9,747 nt of DNA from the NCBI GenBank assembly GCA_026193355.1, contig JAPHTL010000310.1:1-9747 (forward strand). Direction: 5' to 3'. This document shows positions 6,462-9,747 of this stretch, one piece after another. The translations under genes and the position numbers were made by a program. The notes under the pieces are model-generated. The model saw nothing but the letters and a program-made list of their open reading frames with translations. It was not told the DNA's origin and did no database searches. Position 1 is the stretch's first letter; each line of letters opens with the position of its first letter. This stretch comes from Rhodospirillales bacterium. GTDB lineage: Bacteria; Pseudomonadota; Alphaproteobacteria; Rhodospirillales; JAPHTL01.

Positions 6462-7052
6462 CTATTGCCCCGCACCGGCCTCGCCGCCGCCGAGGATCAC
6501 ATCGGTCAACACATCGAGAACCTTCTCCGTTCCCTTCTCGATCAGGACGACGCTGTCATCGACGATCACGCGTTCCTCGCCTTCCTTCGTTTCAGGCAAA
6601 CTTGATTTCAGGTCATCAGGCAATTCACGCTTGTCCAGGCCGGGGGGCAGCCTTCCGTTGCGCTCCAACTGACGCGCCAGTCCGGGCGGCAGGGAATCGC
6701 GCTTGGCCAAACCGGGCGGGAGTCCCTTGTGTTTATCCTTGCCCTTGTGTTTGTTCTTGGCTCCCTTGTCCTTTTTACCCTTCTTGCGGTCGTCCTCATC
6801 ATCATCGCGATCGCCGTCCTTGCGATCATCGTCGTCTTTCCCGGCCTTTTCGTCTTCCTGCTTCTTCTCAAGCCCGAGCTTGCGACCGAAGTAGTCCTTG
6901 ATGACCTGTTTTTCCTGTTCGCTGAACACGCCACCCGACGAGGTCGTCCCACCGGTGGTATCGGCCTGGGTCTGTTGCTGCGCATGGGCTGGAACCACCC
7001 ACGCCAGCGCAAAGGCGATGGCGATAACGAAGAAGGCTGTAAATTTCCGCAT
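6462..7052 (-). CDS. Secreted CigR-like protein with LPPGL repeats
   Basis: A 196-residue exported protein. Residues 1-24 are a clear signal peptide (basic MRK, hydrophobic core, AHA cleavage site before QQQ). A short conserved-looking segment FSEQEKQVIKDYFGRK (43-58) precedes a low-complexity block of Asp, Lys, Arg and Glu (about 61-110) that must be disordered. Three LPPGL motifs follow at 111, 121 and 135 in the pattern LPPGLAxxL/xRxxxLPPGL, and the C-terminus (VVLIEKGTEKVLDVLTDVIL) looks like the final beta/helix of CigR. The LPPGL repeats and C-terminal segment resemble the anti-virulence regulator CigR family of Salmonella and its environmental homologues, whose molecular function is unclear. 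Start is the ATG at 7050-7052 with GGGAA upstream; a TTG at 7092-7094 is less likely. It ends 7 bp before cobA. Confidence 0.75.
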   Translation of the reverse strand: MRKFTAFFVIAIAFALAWVVPAHAQQQTQADTTGGTTSSGGVFSEQEKQVIKDYFGRKLGLEKKQEDEKAGKDDDDRKDGDRDDDEDDRKKGKKDKGAKNKHKGKDKHKGLPPGLAKRDSLPPGLARQLERNGRLPPGLDKRELPDDLKSSLPETKEGEERVIVDDSVVLIEKGTEKVLDVLTDVILGGGEAGAGQ

Positions 7053-7085
7053 ATCTCGTTCCCGTCTGTCTGTTTCGATCGAAAG

Positions 7086-7123
7086 CGTTACCAATCCCTG
7101 GGTAACGGCGTGACGGCCCAGGG
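7086..7123 (-). promoter_or_regulatory. Two overlapping, mutually exclusive hairpins in the CigR-like leader
   Basis: CGTTACC (7086-7092) pairs with GGTAACG (7101-7107) around an 8-base loop, and CCCTGGG (7096-7102) pairs with CCCAGGG (7117-7123) around a 14-base loop. Both are perfect 7-bp stems, and they share bases 7096-7107, so the RNA could form only one at a time. The pair sits 34-71 bases upstream of the CigR-like ATG. This could be a leader switch, or the GGTAACG dyad could be a protein-binding site. I do not match it to a known riboswitch. Confidence 0.35.
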
Positions 7124-7154
7124 TTCACCCATTTGCGGACTTACCGTCGCCAAT

Positions 7155-7176
7155 CGGGGCTGTCCGGTCAACCCCG
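7155..7176. promoter_or_regulatory. 22-bp imperfect palindrome in the divergent spacer
   Basis: Centred between 7165 and 7166, the sequence starts CGGGGCTGTCC and ends GGTCAACCCCG; 9 of the 11 base positions are symmetric. It lies about 80 bp from cobD and 103 bp from the CigR-like ATG, in the middle of the only divergent promoter region in the window, so it could be an operator serving both. Its 3' arm (read on the minus strand) contains GGGTTGACC, a possible -35 for the CigR-like transcript, so a bound protein could block that promoter. Confidence 0.35.
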
Positions 7177-7221
7177 CAGTCGCTTCGCCTGCCCCGTATA
7201 ACCAATCATGAAGCTGGACGG

Positions 7222-7250
7222 TTGACGACATTGAGGCCGCGGATCATTCT
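7222..7250 (+). promoter_or_regulatory. Putative cobD promoter, possibly leaderless
   Basis: TTGACG (7222-7227) is separated by exactly 17 bp from CATTCT (7245-7250), a weak -10 with A2, T3 and T6 of TATAAT. A start 7 bp further lies at the A of the cobD ATG (7257). That fits the absence of any Shine-Dalgarno in the ten bases before the ATG, and suggests a leaderless mRNA. Confidence 0.4.
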
Positions 7251-7256
7251 CGGCCC

Positions 7257-8258
7257 ATGTTTTTGTTCGGACTCAACCAGAATGTCCACGGTTTCGACCC
7301 ACTGATCCTGCTGATCATGGCATTGGCGGTTGAGGCCTATGTCGGCGAGATGCGCTTCCTGTTCAGCCGTGTGCGGCACCCGGTGGCGATCATTGGCGGC
7401 CTTGTCGATACCCTTGAACGCAAGCTGAACCGCGAAAACCGCAGCCAGATGGACCGGGCCGTACGCGGCGCGCTGGTCGTCGTGTTCGTCGTCCTTGTCT
7501 GCGCCGCAGCCGGATGGGGAGTCGCTTGGTTCGGACAGAACTATCCCTTCGGCTGGATCGTCGAGATGCTTTTGCTGGTCACGTTGATCGCCCAGCGCGG
7601 CCTGTATGACGCCGTGCGACGGGTCGGCACGGCGCTGGGCGGAAGCGGGCTGGATGCGGGACGCGAGGAAGTCGCCAACATCGTCGGACGTGACCCCTAC
7701 CAGTTGGACGAAGCCGGAGTCGCCCGCGCCGCCATCGAATCGGCGGCGGAAAATTTCAACGATGCCGTGGTCGCGCCCGTCTTCTGGTATGTGCTGTTCG
7801 GCTTTCCCGGCATCCTGATTTACAAGGCGATCAATACGATGGACAGCATGATCGGCCACAAGACCGAACGGTACCGCGCCTTCGGCATGACGGCGGCGCG
7901 GCTGGACGATGTCGTCAACCTGATCCCCGCGCGACTGTCCGGGTTGTTCATCGTTCTGGGCTCTGTCTTCGTTCCGACGGCAAATCCCCTCCGTGCGCTG
8001 AAGGTGATGGTCCGGGATGCGGGCAAGCATCGTTCGCCAAACGCCGGGTGGCCGGAAGGCGCCATGGCCGGGGCCCTTGACCTCGCCCTTGCAGGGCCTC
8101 GGAAATATCGTGAATCCCAGGTCAATGACCCCTGGATCGGCGATGGCCGGGCGCGGGCGACGCCCAAAGACATCCGCCGCGCGCTTTATCTTTTCGCCAC
8201 CGCCTGTCTGGTGAACGGTCTGGCCGTCGCCGGGCTTACCATTTTCCGGCTCGACTGA
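7257..8258 (+). CDS. cobD: Adenosylcobinamide-phosphate synthase
   Basis: An inner-membrane enzyme of the CobD/CbiB family that joins (R)-1-amino-2-propanol (or its phosphate) to adenosylcobyric acid, forming adenosylcobinamide (phosphate) late in B12 synthesis. The 333 residues include the family blocks HPV (41-43), VGRDP (143-147), ESAAENFND (161-169), the signature YKAINTMDSMIGHK (189-202) and SPNAGWPEGAMAGAL (260-274). Hydrophobic helices lie near 13-29, 71-92, 101-112, 171-190, 224-240 and 307-330. The ATG at 7257 is preferred: an in-frame stop lies at 7209-7211 and no better start or ribosome site exists between. The name follows the alphaproteobacterial convention; it is CbiB in enterics and is not the Salmonella CobD decarboxylase. 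The usual partner cobC is not adjacent. Confidence 0.95.
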   Translation: MFLFGLNQNVHGFDPLILLIMALAVEAYVGEMRFLFSRVRHPVAIIGGLVDTLERKLNRENRSQMDRAVRGALVVVFVVLVCAAAGWGVAWFGQNYPFGWIVEMLLLVTLIAQRGLYDAVRRVGTALGGSGLDAGREEVANIVGRDPYQLDEAGVARAAIESAAENFNDAVVAPVFWYVLFGFPGILIYKAINTMDSMIGHKTERYRAFGMTAARLDDVVNLIPARLSGLFIVLGSVFVPTANPLRALKVMVRDAGKHRSPNAGWPEGAMAGALDLALAGPRKYRESQVNDPWIGDGRARATPKDIRRALYLFATACLVNGLAVAGLTIFRLD

Positions 8259-8263
8259 GGGGT

Positions 8264-9747
8264 TCAGGGCGAACGCCAGCCCTTTGCCGTTTCCAGCAGT
8301 CCATCGAGATCGACGAATGCCTCGACGTGATCGGCCAGGGCGTCAAGCGCCGCGTCCACCTGCGCGTCGAAAGCAAGTCCGCCTTGCCGCTCGGGGTTGA
8401 GCCTGCGCAGGAATTCAGCGCGAAACGCGTCGGAGCGAAACAAACCGTGAAGGTAACTGCCCATCACCCGACCATCGGCCGAAACGGCGCCTTCGGGGCG
8501 AACGTCCTCATCCCCGTCGCAGACATCCAGTTCCAGCCATTCGTAGGCGCGCCCCGGCCCTTCGGTCACACCGACATGCATCTCGTATCCATGGATTGGA
8601 AGGCCGCTGGCAAGTTCGACTCCGGTGACTTCCCGCAGGGTCTTGTTGCCGGTGATCGTGGTTTCAACATCGAGAAGCCCGAGGCCCATCACGCTGCCCG
8701 GCGTTCCCTCGATACCGTCGAAATCATGCACGACCCGACCGAGCATCTGATACCCCCCGCACAGGCCGACGACCAGACCGCCGCGCCGCAGATGCGCCTT
8801 GATATCCACGTCCCAACCCTGGGCGCGCAGAAAGGCGAGATCGGCAGCCGTCGCCTTTGATCCGGGAATCAGGATCACCCGGGCGTCACCGGGCATGGCG
8901 TTTCCCGGTTCGATGATGCGCAGGTCCACATCGGGTTCGGCGATAAGGGGGTCGAGGTCATCGAAGTTGGCGATACGCGACAGTCGCGGCACGGCGATCA
9001 CGACCGAACCGCCGGTGCGCGAACCGTCCCCGGACCCAAGGGACGCCGCATCCTCGCGCGGCAGACGGCGGGCTGCCTCCAGATAGGGGATGACGCCGAA
9101 GGCGCGCAGACCGGTGCGTTCCCCGATGGCGTCGAGCGCCCCGTCGAACAGTCGGATATCCCCCCGGAACTTGTTGATGACGTAGCCGACCAGACGGGCC
9201 CTTTCGTTTTCCGGCAACAGTACGTGGGTGCCGACGATGCTGGCGATCACGCCGCCCCGGTCCACATCGCCGACCAGAAGGACGGGGAGGTCGGCGGCTT
9301 CGGCGAAACCCATGTTGGCGATATCGCCGTCGCGCAGGTTGACCTCGGCGGGGCTGCCCGCCCCTTCCACGATGATCAGATCCTTTTCGACGGCGAGCGT
9401 ACGGAAGCTGTCCATGACATCGGGCATCAGTTCGGGTCTGAGAGCCCTGTAATCCTGCGCCGTGGCGTTGCCCCGCACCCGGCCCCGCACCACCACCTGC
9501 GCGCCAACGTCGGTCTGCGGTTTCAACAACACCGGGTTCATATGGACGGACGGGGGCAGGCCACAGGCACGCGCCTGCAACGCCTGTGCGCGGCCGATTT
9601 CCCCGCCATCCGGAGTGACGGCGGCGTTGTTGGACATGTTCTGTGATTTGAACGGCGCGACTCGCAGGCCACGGCGCGCATAGGCGCGGCAAAGGCCCGC
9701 CACCAGCAGGGACTTCCCGACATCCGAACCCGTCCCCTGAACCATCA
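8264..9747 (-). CDS. cobQ: Cobyric acid synthase (N-terminus off the window)
   Basis: Amidates four side chains (b, d, e, g) of adenosylcobyrinic a,c-diamide using glutamine and ATP, giving adenosylcobyric acid, the substrate of CobD. Counting from the first visible Met, the P-loop-like GTGSDVGKS (4-12) and FKSQNMSNNA (32-41) start the dethiobiotin-synthetase-like ATPase domain; EGAGSPAEVNL (127-137) and VGDVDRGG (158-165) continue it. The C-terminal class I glutaminase domain has its nucleophile Cys329 in GLCGGYQML and His433 in GSYLHGLF. About 493 residues are present, close to full length. The base pair 9746-9747 gives a codon ending TG before this Met, as in the common (A)LMVQGTGS start, so a few more residues probably lie beyond the edge. 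It faces cobD with 5 bp between stops and no room for a terminator, so the transcripts must overlap at their 3' ends. Confidence 0.95.
   Translation of the reverse strand, partial: MVQGTGSDVGKSLLVAGLCRAYARRGLRVAPFKSQNMSNNAAVTPDGGEIGRAQALQARACGLPPSVHMNPVLLKPQTDVGAQVVVRGRVRGNATAQDYRALRPELMPDVMDSFRTLAVEKDLIIVEGAGSPAEVNLRDGDIANMGFAEAADLPVLLVGDVDRGGVIASIVGTHVLLPENERARLVGYVINKFRGDIRLFDGALDAIGERTGLRAFGVIPYLEAARRLPREDAASLGSGDGSRTGGSVVIAVPRLSRIANFDDLDPLIAEPDVDLRIIEPGNAMPGDARVILIPGSKATAADLAFLRAQGWDVDIKAHLRRGGLVVGLCGGYQMLGRVVHDFDGIEGTPGSVMGLGLLDVETTITGNKTLREVTGVELASGLPIHGYEMHVGVTEGPGRAYEWLELDVCDGDEDVRPEGAVSADGRVMGSYLHGLFRSDAFRAEFLRRLNPERQGGLAFDAQVDAALDALADHVEAFVDLDGLLETAKGWRSP

Noticed and set aside
5981..6901. 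306-codon plus-strand frame across cobA and the CigR-like gene
   Set aside because: Arg/Pro/His-rich shadow of two genes read on the other strand; it crosses their junction and has no domain.
6729..7211. Plus-strand frame encoding very hydrophobic stretches, like a membrane protein
   Set aside because: The hydrophobicity is the mirror of the Asp/Lys codons of the CigR-like gene (GAT/GAC read as ATC/GTC). It overlaps a gene with signal peptide, ribosome site and family motifs.
7053..7256. Cobalamin riboswitch between the CigR-like gene and cobD
   Set aside because: Neither strand shows the B12-box-type conserved core, and the region is short if the predicted cobD start is right.
7206..8030. 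274-codon open frame on the minus strand inside cobD
   Set aside because: It is antisense to a well-conserved cobD, rich in Asp, Arg, His and Gln as expected for a shadow frame, and matches no family I know.
1..9747. Mobile elements, CRISPR arrays, tRNA or rRNA genes, toxin-antitoxin or phage-defence genes
   Set aside because: No direct-repeat array, transposase, terminal inverted repeats, cloverleaf or defence-family protein was visible; coding composition is uniform across the window.

Overview
The window is gene-dense, GC-rich bacterial chromosome that looks alphaproteobacterial, perhaps Rhodospirillales-like. The evidence is the intracellular class of PHB depolymerase, a YcgN-type cysteine-cluster protein, paired SCO copper proteins, aerobic-style cob gene naming and order, and frequent GTG starts. 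This assignment rests on protein character only; no rRNA or other phylogenetic marker is present. No mobile element, CRISPR array, tRNA or phage gene was seen.

Layout. Positions 1-66 hold the likely C-terminal tail of an unidentified plus-strand gene. A tight minus-strand group follows, read right to left from 3424 to 73: phaZ (intracellular PHB depolymerase), a YcgN-like Fe/S- or Zn-type cysteine-cluster protein, a DapA/NAL-superfamily pyruvate aldolase of unknown substrate, and a YgjP/SprT-like (DUF45) metallohydrolase. Gaps of 12, 39 and 13 bp suggest one transcript. A 131-bp spacer (3425-3555) upstream of phaZ holds a TATAAT box, a TTGC-N6-GCAA dyad and a strong hairpin that probably ends the preceding operon.

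From 5606 to 3556 (minus) lies a copper-handling module: a six-helix TauE/SafE/UreH_2-type membrane protein followed by two tandem SCO-family proteins, the last two overlapping by 4 bp. No oxidase subunit genes lie nearby. Upstream on the same strand is a two-gene unit: a secreted, highly charged CigR-like protein with three LPPGL repeats, then cobA (SUMT), 7 bp apart. The divergent spacer 7053-7256 contains two mutually exclusive hairpins, a 22-bp imperfect palindrome, and a TTGACG...CATTCT promoter candidate whose predicted start falls on the ATG of cobD.

The right end is cobalamin biosynthesis: cobD (cobinamide-phosphate synthase, plus strand) converges on cobQ (cobyric acid synthase, minus strand, running off the window), with only 5 bp between stop codons. 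CobA supplies precorrin-2, CobQ amidates the corrin ring and CobD attaches the aminopropanol arm, so this is an early, a late and a next-to-late step of one pathway. No cobalamin riboswitch was recognised.

I do not see a clear undescribed system. The best leads are the CigR-like/cobA coupling, the DapA-like aldolase with a non-DapA substrate motif, the substituted CobA motif, and the regulatory structures in the two spacers.
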